From assembly GCF_000003855.2 (NCBI RefSeq), contig NW_003101682.1, positions 2,049,148 through 2,113,147 of the forward strand: 64,000 nucleotides of DNA. Direction: 5' to 3'. The notes under the pieces are model-generated. The model was not told the origin of the DNA and did not search any database. It saw only the letters and a list, made by a program, of their open reading frames with translations. This document shows, one piece after another, positions 1 through 10,660 of the stretch. This DNA is from Blastomyces gilchristii SLH14081. Lineage: Eukaryota > Ascomycota > Eurotiomycetes > Onygenales > Ajellomycetaceae. How positions within the stretch are numbered: position 1 is the stretch's first letter; the number at the start of each line of letters is the position of its first letter. The translations under genes were made by a program, and so were the position numbers.

Positions 1-1
1 G

Positions 2-220
2 GTTAATTCACTATGTCCAGGGCATATTCTGACGCCAATGGTGCAGCAAACTTTTGAGAAGGTGGAGGGTCTGTGGCAGACCTGGGAGTCGGAGAATATG
101 TTAGGACGGTTGGCGAAGCCGGTAGAGTTTACCGGAGCGGCGATATTTTTGTTGAGCGAGGCGAGTAGGTTCATGACAGGGAGTTCATTGGTTATTGATG
201 GGGGCCACACGGCTTGGTAG
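2..220 (+). CDS. Short-chain dehydrogenase/reductase, 3' end only (polyol dehydrogenase-like)
   Basis: The frame is open from base 2 to the TAG at 218-220 and encodes the last 72 residues of an NAD(P)-dependent short-chain dehydrogenase. Visible SDR landmarks are NSLCPGHILTPM, the post-active-site strand and PG segment; LGRLAKPVEFTGAAIFLLS, the usual C-terminal helix; and MTGSSLVIDGGHTAW, the hydrophobic strand ending in the DGG motif. The spacing and the TAW ending resemble fungal D-arabinitol/mannitol-type dehydrogenases, so a cytosolic polyol or sugar substrate is likely. The Rossmann glycine motif and the catalytic Tyr-Lys lie upstream of the window, so the substrate cannot be fixed. It converges on the kinesin gene. 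The ATG at 38 is internal and is not the real start. Confidence 0.9.
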   Translation, partial: VNSLCPGHILTPMVQQTFEKVEGLWQTWESENMLGRLAKPVEFTGAAIFLLSEASRFMTGSSLVIDGGHTAW

Positions 221-715
221 TTAGCCTTTCCATCACTCAGTTTCTATTCTTGAGCTGAATAATTTATGGCCGGAAATTGGTGCATGGCTGGTTTGGTGTG
301 GTTGGAAGTCATGCTCAATATTTTCTGTCCAGAATCAATATCAGCCACTCAATAGAAGGGATGATAGACTGTAAAAATTACATTATATCATTTCGACAAT
401 CAAGAAAGAAAAATCATAGATCAAAGAATGATATAAACTCCAAAAACGCCGTGCTTGAAGGGCGATGATGATAAAGATAATGAGAAATATGCATGTGAAG
501 CAATGCGAAACTACTACGAGGACAATAAAGGTATATAAAAAAGACGTCAAGTGCGGGACATGTCTCTGGAACCGCGCAAAATAATAGAAGGCGAAGAAAC
601 AAAACAAATCGTAGACCTGCCCCTATCCCTAATGCCCCCCTACTTGCTTAACGACAGGCGTCGACAGCTCGAGTCTTCGCCCCCCCCGTAACAATTAGGG
701 GCCACGGAATATTGC
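221..715. other. Convergent 3' spacer (SDR / kinesin)
   Basis: About 500 bases between two converging genes. It is AT-rich, with a short C run near 680-688. It presumably holds the 3' UTRs of both genes; no further gene is seen. Confidence 0.6.
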
Positions 716-3352
716 TCAAATCGCATTCCTCATATTCTCCACAGTTTTCGCACCAACCCCTTTCAGCTTCCCAAGCTCCGCTAAACTGCGTATCTGTACT
801 TGCGGCCGGCCACCGATAGCGCTGCTGTCGTTTTCATCATTATCTTGAGCATTCAATGAATCCATTTCACACAGACAGTCAACGATGGCCTCGGCTTTCT
901 TTATCCCAACGCCTCGAAGAAGCTTTATTTGATTGACATTCCTGGTATTTATTGTTGAAATGATGTGGCTAGTGCGTGGGGTAAGCTCCAAATCAGGTGT
1001 TTCCTCAGAAGTTACGTCTGCGTCCTTTTTCGATGGTATTTGATGTGTTAGGGAAGTGGACGGCGGATGAGATGCCTGTTTTCGAGATTTGCTAGTTTTA
1101 GGCGCCGCAGATCTTTTTAACGGCTGGGTATAAGAATGAGTTATAGTGATTTCCTCATCACTGAATTGCTCATTCGGATCGGATGGTTGGTAGTCGTCGT
1201 CATCATCAGCATGAAATTCAGAATTGAAACTTTCGTCTTTCGCATACCTCTTTCGCTTTTTTGGGCGCTTTGTTTCCGGTCCGGTATCCCGACTCTCTTC
1301 CGCGACTGGAAATGACAGCAGTTGTTCTTGTCCCTTATATTTTAACTTCTCTTTCAAAGCCTTTATTTTAGTTTCCAGTTTCTCATTGCTGGGGAAAAAT
1401 GGTTGGGCCAACTGATACATCCTTAGAGCTGAGGAATCCTCGCCGCGTGACTGGTGCTGTTTTCCCATCAAGAGGTAGGATAACCCTTCCGCTCTCACAT
1501 CCTCTTTCCCTTCAATCCTTTGCTCAAGTAGCTCAAGTCGGCGTTGCACTTGCTCATTGAGCCCATTGCTGGAAGAATGATCGGCGTCACGTTGCTTCTC
1601 AGCCTCGTTCAAAGCTCGAGCAGCGAGAACTTCTTCCACCTTTCTCTCCACCATTTCTTCTATCTTTGCCGCAGATATGCCTTCTAAGGTATGCGAGCCA
1701 GCAGCTGCAGGCCGAAACACCTTTGATGGTCGAAAGGTGCCAACACCGCTTGCATCAGATCTGCGTTTCAATGGCGAGGATCGCTTTGGAGGATCAAACC
1801 GTTTGACGTTGGTAGGTGGCTTCGACTGGGGCTTGTCAGAGTACACAGAGAACGCCTTAATAGGTTTGGCTTCTGCTGTCTTTGATGGATCAGTTGTAGT
1901 TGGTAATACTATATTTGCATTAATCGAAGTAGTGAGTGGCCGTAAAGGTTGTCGGTGCATTCCTGGCCCTGTGACCCCTGATCCCCGAATAGTTGGCCGT
2001 GGAGGCCCTTTGAACATGGGCTCGTTTTCTATTTCGCGGACCTCGATCTTCTTCGTACGGTTCGCAAAGTTGAGCGAACTGAGCGTATCAAGGTGATAGG
2101 AGCGTATTGGAGCGAGATTCAAAATCATGATGGTCAGCCCATTGTTTTGACCCAAAGACAATATCCTCGTCATTTTCGATTCACGGTACGGGATTCGGGA
2201 TTGCTTCTTGCTGATTGCCTCGACGCATTGAGCAAGTACAAATAGGCTTTTGTTTATACTTGCGGACTCTACCATGCGCTCCTTGCCATTGTCGGTTCGA
2301 CGATTATCTTCGGATCCAGCAAGATCAATGCACGATGCAAGGCTCACGCGGGTCTGCTCAGCAGTGGTAACCACTAGCTTGACACAGAGGATTGCATGAG
2401 ATCTTGACGAATGAGCGTTTAGCTATTATTATAACTTGTTAGCATGACTATTTATTGATTTTTGTCTGGTTTACTTCTCCCACCTTCGTTGCTGAAGTTG
2501 ACCTATTCACATTGGCGTGATCGTATAACGTCTCGAACTCTTTCAAACTCGTGCAGGGGCGTTCGGTCAGCCCAACTACTACAGTCTTTCCACCCGCATC
2601 CCGCAGTGGTAGACCCGCAGCCGTTCTCTTTTCTGGTGGCTCAAAAAGATCGAACACCTTGTCGTTATATATCTCATAGTAGCTCATGGCCACATCCACC
2701 TTGGTGGAACCCTGACTATCCCGCTCAATCTTACGACTGCGCCTATAAATGCCGCTCAGGAGTCGTGGGATAACTCCTCTGTCATGTAGACTCTTTCCTC
2801 CGCGCATTGTATGTGTTTTGCCAGTTCCCGTAACTCCGTAAGCAAATATCGTCACGTCGAAACCGTTGAAAAGATGCTTTATCGTAGGGGCAACTGGAGA
2901 GCCATTGGGGTTAGCTTCCCGCCTTCTCGTCCCTGTCTCAACAAAATAAAACAGCTGCCCTATTCTCCATGAAAATAGGAGCATGACAGGGAAAGGTAAG
3001 CAGAATATATTTACAGACAAAACTCACCCTCCCCATCAAAAATCTCCTGCTGCGACACGTCCGCCCCGTACACTCCATTAAACTGAAAACTGTATTCCTC
3101 CCCTTCATTCTTCGGATTCGGGATCCGGACAAGATTATCCCGATCCAACGCTAGAGCCGTTTTCGCGCCATCTTTCTGCTTTTTGCCCTTCAATGCCGTC
3201 GTCTTCGTCGATTTCGCGTCACTCTTGGAAGTGGATAGCGGCTGTGTAGTTGTTGTGGTGGAGATCGCCGTGGTTCCCGAGCGGACGATGATATCGCTTT
3301 CCTTCTCCGATTTGAGCAGCGGGCGGATTCGTGCGATGACGCGAACGCTCAT
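716..3352 (-). CDS. Kinesin motor protein, Kid/KIF22 (kinesin-10)-like
   Basis: Three exons: 3352-3028, 2893-2484 and 2422-716 (813 aa). Introns start GTGAGT and GTGGGA; acceptors follow ...CTCCAG and ...AATAATAG. The N-terminal motor begins at residue 1 (SVRVIARIRPLL). The P-loop GVTGTGKTHT is near residues 128-137, switch I NAHSSRSHA near 247, and switch II DLAGSE near 278. After about residue 350 come a basic disordered linker and a short predicted coiled coil. The C-terminus carries two helix-hairpin-helix motifs (LLRGVGIKKAEAIV and LGKLKGVGAKTVENM), the hallmark of chromokinesin Kid/KIF22, which binds DNA and pushes chromosomes along spindle microtubules. Function in this fungus is inferred from the family. 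The MFS gene lies upstream on the same strand. Confidence 0.92.
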
Positions 3353-4460
3353 GACTACGAAGTATGGGACTTATCGAAGGGAGGGGATATGTTGTTTATA
3401 TCGGTACGAAGTACTTCGGGGACGAATTCCGTAACTCTCTTCGTTCGGCTTGACTTCAAATTCGCCAATTTCAAATGCCGAAAAAGGGATGTAAAATTGA
3501 TATAGAAAGAAATATAACGAAAAGAAGAACAAAAAGCCAAAATCCACAAATACTAAATCTCGACAGCTTACATGTCACTCACGCCGTGTTCGTGGGCTTG
3601 TTCGCTGGAGATATTACAACGGCGGACAACAAACAGTCAAAAAAAGCAATCCTAACGAAAAATACGGGGCTTCGTCGACTCAAAGAAAAAGGAAACAACA
3701 TTCAACTAACAACAGAAAAAGAAAGGGGAAAAGAAAAAGAAAAGAAAAAGAAAAAACCACTGTGTATACCTACCTTTGCTACCCGGAAGATCCTGTCTAT
3801 CTGTCGATGCAGGCAAAAGCATCAGCTCAAAATGCATTTGTGGGGAGGATGGATATTCGGGGGCGTGTTGTTGGGGCAACCAGCACGGGGAAGCTAAGTA
3901 GGGGGTTTTGTCCGACATCTAGTCATTCCATCGGCTGTGGACTTGAACAGCACAACTATTGTCGATGAGAAATGATTTTGGTCTGAGGAGTCTTGAGATT
4001 GGTTGAAGGGTTGCACGAAGGCCCTGGAACTCCTATACCAACGCTGAATGGACACGTACGGGAAATACACTGCCAATATCGCGACGATACCTAGACGAAT
4101 TAGAAACACATCCACCCCCAGTGATGTCTGCCAAATTGATCATAGATGCCGGAAAAGGCATTGTCTATCATTAATTTCTCACCTGTTTTCTCTATATAAC
4201 TATTCTATATACATTTCCGGGAATGACAACTGTACGAGTCGAGAACTGTGCAGAATGGTATTTTGCTGAGGAACAGAATTCGCGGCCAACGCCCACAACG
4301 CAGAAAATAAAATAAAGTAAAAACGGGAAAAAAGGATATAAAGCAAGAAAAGACGAAAATTAAGACGATAATCTGGGGAAACAAAAACCGAAGAGAAGGG
4401 AAAAGAGACCAGCAGGGCTCACGTAGTTATGCGCCACTCGTTCACCCAACCTTTCTTTTC
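3353..4460. other. Intergenic: kinesin promoter side and transporter 3' side
   Basis: No gene is supported. It contains a 10-bp palindrome GAAGTACTTC at 3408-3417, about 55 bp upstream of the kinesin start, and a purine-rich A/G tract at about 3715-3757. Short ORFs here have no recognisable domain. Confidence 0.55.
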
Positions 4461-6247
4461 TCAAAACTTTGTCATCAACTTCATACCAGTCACCTTCAAC
4501 CTAGCAAGAACAAAAGCCACAGTCCCTGCCGCCATAACGATTCCCGTAAACAACTGCATCCGCCAGAATGTCGGCTGTTCAATGTCCCCGACCAGGGCAC
4601 CTCCGATAGGGTTTCCTGTGAGGCTGGCAATGGAACAGACTGCAAACATCGCACCCGTACGTACACCAATCTGGCGCACATCGGAAATCTGCGCTACCAA
4701 GGCTGGGCCAAGGGAAACGAATGCGCCCGAGGTAAAGCCGAAGAAGGCGGTAAAGAGGAGAACGGGGATGTTGCCACGGGCGGGCAGCCAGAGAGCAAGA
4801 ACCATGACGACGTTCAGCACGCAGGTTATTATCATGGCGTTGAAACGGCCGAAAAGGTCAGCAGCATGGCCCGGTAGGATACGGCCGAACGTACTAGATG
4901 GTCGTTTGGTTAATATCAATTTTGAAGTCGCGGCTTTAATGGAGGTTTGAGAGGGGATATTCGGGAGGGGGGTTCCTTGTGCTGGAAAACATTTTACCTG
5001 GATGCGTTCAGAATCGAAACAAGATAGCCTGCTAGGTGTGGAGACATCCCATAGTGGCGGGCAAACGAAACGATAAATGTGAACGGTAAGTATAGCCCGA
5101 AGAATGATAACCATGCACCCGCCGTGGTCAAGAGGAATGGCATCTCGGTAAAAGGCGTCAAGAATTCCTTAAATTTGAAGGGCCTCGGTTGCGGTGGAAG
5201 TCTCGACTTTACCGTCAGGTTTATAATAACGCATAACCCCAAGATGAGAAAGGCGCAGATCCTCATCGCCCAGGCAAATCCCACCTGTGGGACTAGTCTA
5301 GCTACCATGATAGGGTATATCACGCCTCCGACACTTGAACCACTGGCCGAAATTCCAAGCGCGAGTGCTCGTCGCTTGAAAAACCACGTTGAGATGCTAT
5401 TGACAGCAGGATAAAAAAGAGCCCCGGCGCCAATTGCACTACAGATCCCTTGGGCTAGGAGGATTTGATAGTATTTAGTTGATATGGAAGTCATCATCAG
5501 ACCAAAGACATGGAGAAAGGTTCCGCCTATGATTAAGTATCGAGGGCCATAACTGTCGAATATCTTGCCACAAAAAGGGGCCTACTCATAGAGTACATGG
5601 TCAGTGCGGCTTCAAGCCATAACGTTGATACGCTGATATTTTGTCATGGTTCAGGATGGATATCCCTTTTGACATACGGCTAAAAACATCATGCAAGCTT
5701 CAAGGGACGGGATCCAAGCAATAGTGCTTGGTGAGTAGGACTTCAACTGGTTATTCTGGTAGTGGTCCTGGAACACTCCGATACCTAAACATACATTAGA
5801 TCACTGCACTGGGGGCTTGTTCTCACTTGGGCAAGAAAAATATTTCTGAGAGTTCAGAGAAAAGAAAGCCGTCGACTTACAAGTGATCCATCCGAAGCTC
5901 ACAAATAGAGAACAGAACCCACCAAAAACCACAGTCCACGCCTCAATACCGCCGTCAGGAAACGCGCTTGGATCTATCTTGGGGTTCACGGGATGGCCGG
6001 CCTCTCCCTCTTGTTTTTCTGGGTCCCTGTCCGCAGGGTATTCTGTTGACGCGGAATCTGAGGCATCGTGACCGAGATTATCTGATCCTTTGCTCAATTT
6101 TCGGCCTGGAGGTGGTGAGCCCAAGTGAGTGAGACTTGATTTTGACGACGGAGGAAACCCGTCTGCCTTCAGTTCCCTATCTAGCTCGGTTTCCCCGCTC
6201 CAGACATGGCCATTTGCTCGTCCATTATCGATGTCATTCGACATCAT
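4461..6247 (-). CDS. MFS transporter, monocarboxylate (MCT)-like
   Basis: Four exons: 6247-5881, 5784-5678, 5581-4998 and 4893-4461 (496 aa). All junction phases agree and donors are GTAAGT, GTATGT and GTAAAA. The first of two adjacent ATGs was taken. A soluble N-terminus of about 90 residues, rich in Ser, Pro and Asp, precedes the first membrane segment (GGIEAWTVVFGGFCSLFVSFGW). The fungal MCT signature follows: IGVFQDHYQ, then SPSTIAWIPSLEACMMF, YGPRYLIIGGTF, and a WFFKRRALALGISASGSSVGG loop between TM4 and TM5. About 12 membrane helices are expected. The family moves monocarboxylates or related metabolites across plasma or organelle membranes with protons (known for animal MCTs; several yeast Mch proteins do not carry monocarboxylates). 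The substrate is unknown. Confidence 0.88.
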
Positions 6248-6764
6248 CCTGAGAAACTTGAGAGATATGTCCTCAAAGCAGAAACATATGTATTGCCCGG
6301 TACGGGATATATTGTATCGGCGGTTAACAACACTGAAAACAGGGGGTGTTTTCACACAACTTATACCATGAAAACAATAAGGTTCGGCTGATCGGCTCTT
6401 ATCTCCGTTGATACAGGCTCTCGGAGAACGAGAGGAAAAGTATAAGGAAGGTGGTGGAGATATCGGAGAACGATATACAATAAGTCGGGTGTGGAAAAGC
6501 CTGATATGGCTGGCGGGCGAAGCGGGTATAAACAAATAGAAAATATAATAGAAAATATTATAAACAGATATCAATGAAATAAATCCAAGTGGATCGACCG
6601 AGCTCGGTTGAAAGGTACATCAGGTACATCTATGTATGGCTCCGTGCGGGCTCGGTTCGGAGATCTTGGGAGGGAGCGGGCACATATCAAGAACGAAATA
6701 GTGGCAACCTTGGGAAGGCCATAGGTAGAAACCCGAGAACTTGTGTGAATCCGATTAATAATTG

Positions 6765-6798
<34 letters not shown>

Positions 6799-8889
6799 CG
6801 TTAGGGGTGTAATAATTATGAGTTCTTTCTAGTCCGAAGCCGACTGAGGCTTCCGGGGAGTTGAGTAATAAGCCCAGTCAGTCTGGGGCGAATCTGGAGC
6901 ATCGCCCGTGAAAAACACGAGCATTGAGACACAGGCTCCAGTGTTTTGAGTCAGGAAGCCAGAAGGGGTGATTGCATTTGGCGCTCTCCATTTTTGTAAG
7001 TCCGAGAAATCGAGAAATCGTGCTTGATCGATCGATGGTAACTTAACATTTGTAGCTCTAAAAAAGGCAGAATTATCACCCCCTCAGCATCGACCGGGAG
7101 TAGATGACTACATGATATGCCGGTATTATTTACAACGCCGCTAAATCAACTATTCGGAACCAGGCATGGTGGGATGCTGCATAATTTTATCCCGTCCTCA
7201 AATCTCTGATAGCTAGCAACCGTACGAATATCGGCCTATACGAAAGCTCTCAGAAGCTAGCCACAGCAGTAAATAGCGTTAAGATCCTCATCGGGAGCTG
7301 GCCATTTTGCTATAGCTTCTGAACGTCTATGAGGTGCAGGACCAGTCGTTCGAATTTTGACCAGAACGTTGAGCATGTTGCGCGTGGAGCGTTGCGGTGG
7401 TACTCTTTTTTTCATGTACGAAGTACGCCTGTGTTATACGTACACACGCCTATTGTCACTAACCGACGAGGGTTGGGCAGAGTCCTTGGCCTTCGTGCTC
7501 TCTGATCAGAAAATTCGCAGGATCCTTAACATGCCAACCAGGTTACTATAGCAGAAACCTCAAACGAGGGCTGAAATCTTTTTGGGAGGGGGCTGATTTT
7601 GAGAGTCCGGGAAAAACGAACCAATATGCCGACTGGGAATCGCTGTAGGATTTGCAAGAGAGAGGGGAATCACATCTATCGGGAGCCGGGACTGAGTTGG
7701 GCCAGATATTTGCCATGTCTGAAGCCGCGAGGCCAGGTCCGGGAGCGGGTGACCAAAGTCGCGAAGAAGCCGGATGAAACCTGGATACAGAGTTACTCAT
7801 TATTGCTTTTCTTGTGTTCGTCTCCTCAAAAACGATAGCACTATGTGTACTGTACGTTGATGGACAAGGACGCAGGATCGCCGGGTGGGGCAACACTGTT
7901 GCTCGTCTCTCTCCCGTTGGATGTTGGATTCAGTTGGGATATCACCTCACCTCTATGAATCGGCAGGTTGCAATGCCCGCGCGCACGGAGAGTGGAGACA
8001 CAGACAGCAGCTCTTAAATCCGTAGCTCGCCTAACCTGTAGTTATATACAGTTAGTTGGCTAATACACCATCGTCATTGGTGAGATTGGTGAGATGGGGC
8101 CTAACCGCGGCGAAAGCCTCTCAGTTGTGATTTATCCAACCAGGCACTACAGCAGGCAGGGCGGCGGAATCTGGCATCTGAAGTTTCAAAAGGAGCGAAT
8201 TCCGAGGTATCTGTATAAGGGAGCGAGCGTGTATCAGATTGACCGGCAGATATATTATGTATTTTGTGTTCCTCTGCTCCCCGAAGTCCAAATTTGAGGG
8301 TGCTAGTCAGGAGAGAGGGAACATACAGTACATTAACTAATTACCTGCTGGCTGCAGGAGGTAACAAACAAGTCATTATTCTTGTGAATAATAGTTAGTA
8401 GGTAGTTATGCCAGAATCCTCTGCTGTTCCCGAATAAATTGGCTATTGTCAATAATGCAAGCCAACTTAGCCAAGGGATCATCAGCCTTACATATTTAGC
8501 CATGTACAGTCTCAAGCGGCTGGTCGCTCTAACCACTTCCATTGTCTGATTTAATTATTCAAATTTTCAAAAGTTATGCTCAAAAAAGGCCTTCTTTAAA
8601 CTTGTTTATACACATAGTGGTCATGAAGTATAATAATCACCTGAAAACTAACTAGCTTACACAATTTTAAATTCTTTTAACTTTCAATTCATCTTGGGTG
8701 AACGTACAAAACAAAGAATAGGTAAACATATGTAAATGCAATAAAGACTATGCTATGCTAATCAAACGCTTAGTATACAATTCGTAAAGGTGAAAACTCT
8801 CATTAAACCTCTCATAAACCATTCCCAGCCAGAGTTTTGCCCAGCCGTTAAAGCAAAGCCATCTAGCCACCTCACCTTCAAGCCAAGCC
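6248..8889. other. Gene-poor spacer of about 2.6 kb
   Basis: No convincing gene on either strand. Short ORFs are compositionally odd and lack domains. A 29-base T run lies at 6766-6794. Isolated AT-rich stretches follow up to the 3' end of the oxygenase gene. Confidence 0.5.
6766..6794. repeat. Poly-T homopolymer (29 bases)
   Basis: An uninterrupted run of T in the spacer upstream of the MFS transporter. It may be a microsatellite or the A-tail of an old retroposed element on the minus strand; no element body was recognised next to it. Confidence 0.9.
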
Positions 8890-10512
8890 TCAAAGCTCAC
8901 CAGCTCGCGGCTGAATCGGTCCCTGACCCCAAGTCCCGTGGAAGCCATACGTCATGACAATGGGCATCCTAGCTCTACCCAGTTCCTTCATAGTTTTGAC
9001 GTCTATGACGACCAACGAGCTCTGTTTGACATGGACGTCCATGACAACTGTCAGCAGCACGCCGTCATCTTCATCAGTGGCACCAGGTCTCGGGACAAAT
9101 ATGGGCTCGGAAGGCACATGTCTCGTCGCAGGAGCCCAAACCAGCCACGTCTTCTCATCCCCGTCGATTTTGATAATCGAGTCAGCGAAGTTGCCTGTCT
9201 TCTCGACATGAATTCCGTACGAGAACCTGTACGGCCGGCCCATCTTGCCGGGATGAATGCGCGGTAGCTCGATGTTGGCCTGAGCAAGGGGGAGGGAGAT
9301 GTCAATCTCGGCCTTGTATGTCGGGAGGGTACTACCGTCAGCCAAAGGCGCATGGCTGTCGTGGTAGGGCAAGCGGTAGCGAGTAAAGGCTCCGGCTAGA
9401 TCGTTGCTGGAGTTGGCATTAGGTGTTCCGAGATTGGCTCTGAGATTGGATATTTTGGCGGCGGACAGGAAGCTGTAGTTGTCCATACGGGGGAGGTCAA
9501 CGAAAATGTCTCCAGCCTCGTTCTCGAAGGTGTTGATCTCGTGGAACGCGAAGAAAGCATCGGGGCTCTCGTACTTGCGGAGAAGCCCGCCGTTAGCCCG
9601 GTCAATGACATAGAACAAAGTCTTGCGTTCCGGATCCCAGTCGCCGATGCTATCCAGGATAGTAATGGCTTCCTTGGCGAAATCTGCCTGCCAAACAACA
9701 AGAACAAGGTGCTTCTCTGACCCGAAGAGAGCATGGATGTAACTTGCAGGCGCATCGGTGATGGTTGCGAGTATCTTGGTCTCCCCTTTCGGAGGAGAAA
9801 TTCCGAAGATATAATAGGTCGGAGGTGAGGTTTTCTGATCAAGCACATAGTTGTAGACGGCGCCGTCTTCACCCACGACCGGATGAGCTGCACTTTGTCC
9901 AGAGTTGACAAGAAGCTTATTGGAAGCTTCGTATGTGAAAAGTTCACCAGGTTCGAGTGTGACTGGATCAATTCTTTGCAACTCGTTGGCATCCGTTGTC
10001 GAGACGAGAGCGTCAAATGGGGCTCCCTGGGTGGTTGAGTTGCCGGGAATTCCCGCAAAGTTGGGAACATACGAGACGCCCACGTTGCTACTACTTGCTT
10101 TTCCTCGACTACTACTGCCGTCTCGGTAGGTGGCCTCGAACGCCCCGAATATGACCTTGCAGGGGTCACTGCCAAAGCTGGAGGTCGGATACCGTCCGGT
10201 CTCACGAACAAAATCCATCAGCTCCTCAGCGCCGTTGCGGCTGCGGTATGACACGGCGCCATTGGCGATTTCGAATCTGTGGTTCCGGCTGAAGCCATCA
10301 AACCAGTGCTCAGCCGTGTAGGTGCCAACATCCCAGGTCGCTGCCGCGCCGCGGTAGAGAGAGCCGGTCAGCCATGTGGGGATAGTGCCCTCGATCTTGA
10401 GATTAGTTGGTTCTCGGATCTCAGGGGATGCGTACAGGCCCAAGGTGACTGGGTTAGTATCAGGAGGGGGCCCATTCTCAAGAGACTCAGTGCTGGTGAG
10501 AGACTTGGTCAT
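8890..10512 (-). CDS. Carotenoid cleavage dioxygenase family protein (RPE65/CCD)
   Basis: A single uninterrupted exon of 540 aa, within the usual family range. Carotenoid oxygenases are seven-bladed beta-propellers that hold a non-heme Fe(II) with four histidines and split an alkene bond with O2. All four expected ligands are visible: H210 (SAAHPV), H260 (SYIHALFG), H324 (FFAFHEINTFE) and H525 (YGFHGTWG). The N-terminal HWFDGF box is near residue 69. The enzyme is therefore probably active and cytosolic; no signal peptide is seen. The substrate may be a carotenoid, apocarotenoid or a stilbene/lignin-type phenylpropene. There is no phytoene synthase, desaturase or rhodopsin gene next to it, so the context gives no substrate. 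It is unusual here in lacking introns and in sitting between two gene-poor spacers. Confidence 0.92.
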   Translation of the reverse strand: MTKSLTSTESLENGPPPDTNPVTLGLYASPEIREPTNLKIEGTIPTWLTGSLYRGAAATWDVGTYTAEHWFDGFSRNHRFEIANGAVSYRSRNGAEELMDFVRETGRYPTSSFGSDPCKVIFGAFEATYRDGSSSRGKASSSNVGVSYVPNFAGIPGNSTTQGAPFDALVSTTDANELQRIDPVTLEPGELFTYEASNKLLVNSGQSAAHPVVGEDGAVYNYVLDQKTSPPTYYIFGISPPKGETKILATITDAPASYIHALFGSEKHLVLVVWQADFAKEAITILDSIGDWDPERKTLFYVIDRANGGLLRKYESPDAFFAFHEINTFENEAGDIFVDLPRMDNYSFLSAAKISNLRANLGTPNANSSNDLAGAFTRYRLPYHDSHAPLADGSTLPTYKAEIDISLPLAQANIELPRIHPGKMGRPYRFSYGIHVEKTGNFADSIIKIDGDEKTWLVWAPATRHVPSEPIFVPRPGATDEDDGVLLTVVMDVHVKQSSLVVIDVKTMKELGRARMPIVMTYGFHGTWGQGPIQPRAGEL

Positions 10513-10645
10513 TTTAACTGTTGAACCGTGGTAGATATGAAGTGGTTGGAAGTAGAGGAGAGATGAGAGTATAGTACTGTTGATGAGATCAAGATGTCCC
10601 GATTTCTTGCAGAGGAGGAGGAGCAGTGAACAGTTATCAAGACCT

Positions 10646-10660
10646 GTTACTTATACCCAT
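10646..10660 (-). promoter_or_regulatory. Possible TATA element of the oxygenase gene
   Basis: Read on the minus strand, TATAAG lies at 10655-10650, about 140 bases before the start codon, with a nearby GATAAG. Position and sequence fit a core promoter, but no transcript data support it. Confidence 0.3.

Noticed and set aside
7546..7896. A possible gene in the 6.2-8.9 kb spacer
   Set aside because: Overlapping ORFs of similar size on both strands, no domain, no introns fitting a known family.
9396..10211. A 271-codon ORF in another minus-strand frame of the oxygenase gene
   Set aside because: It overlaps the oxygenase reading frame fully, is rich in Ser/Arg/Thr/Pro, and has no domain; the oxygenase frame has all family motifs.
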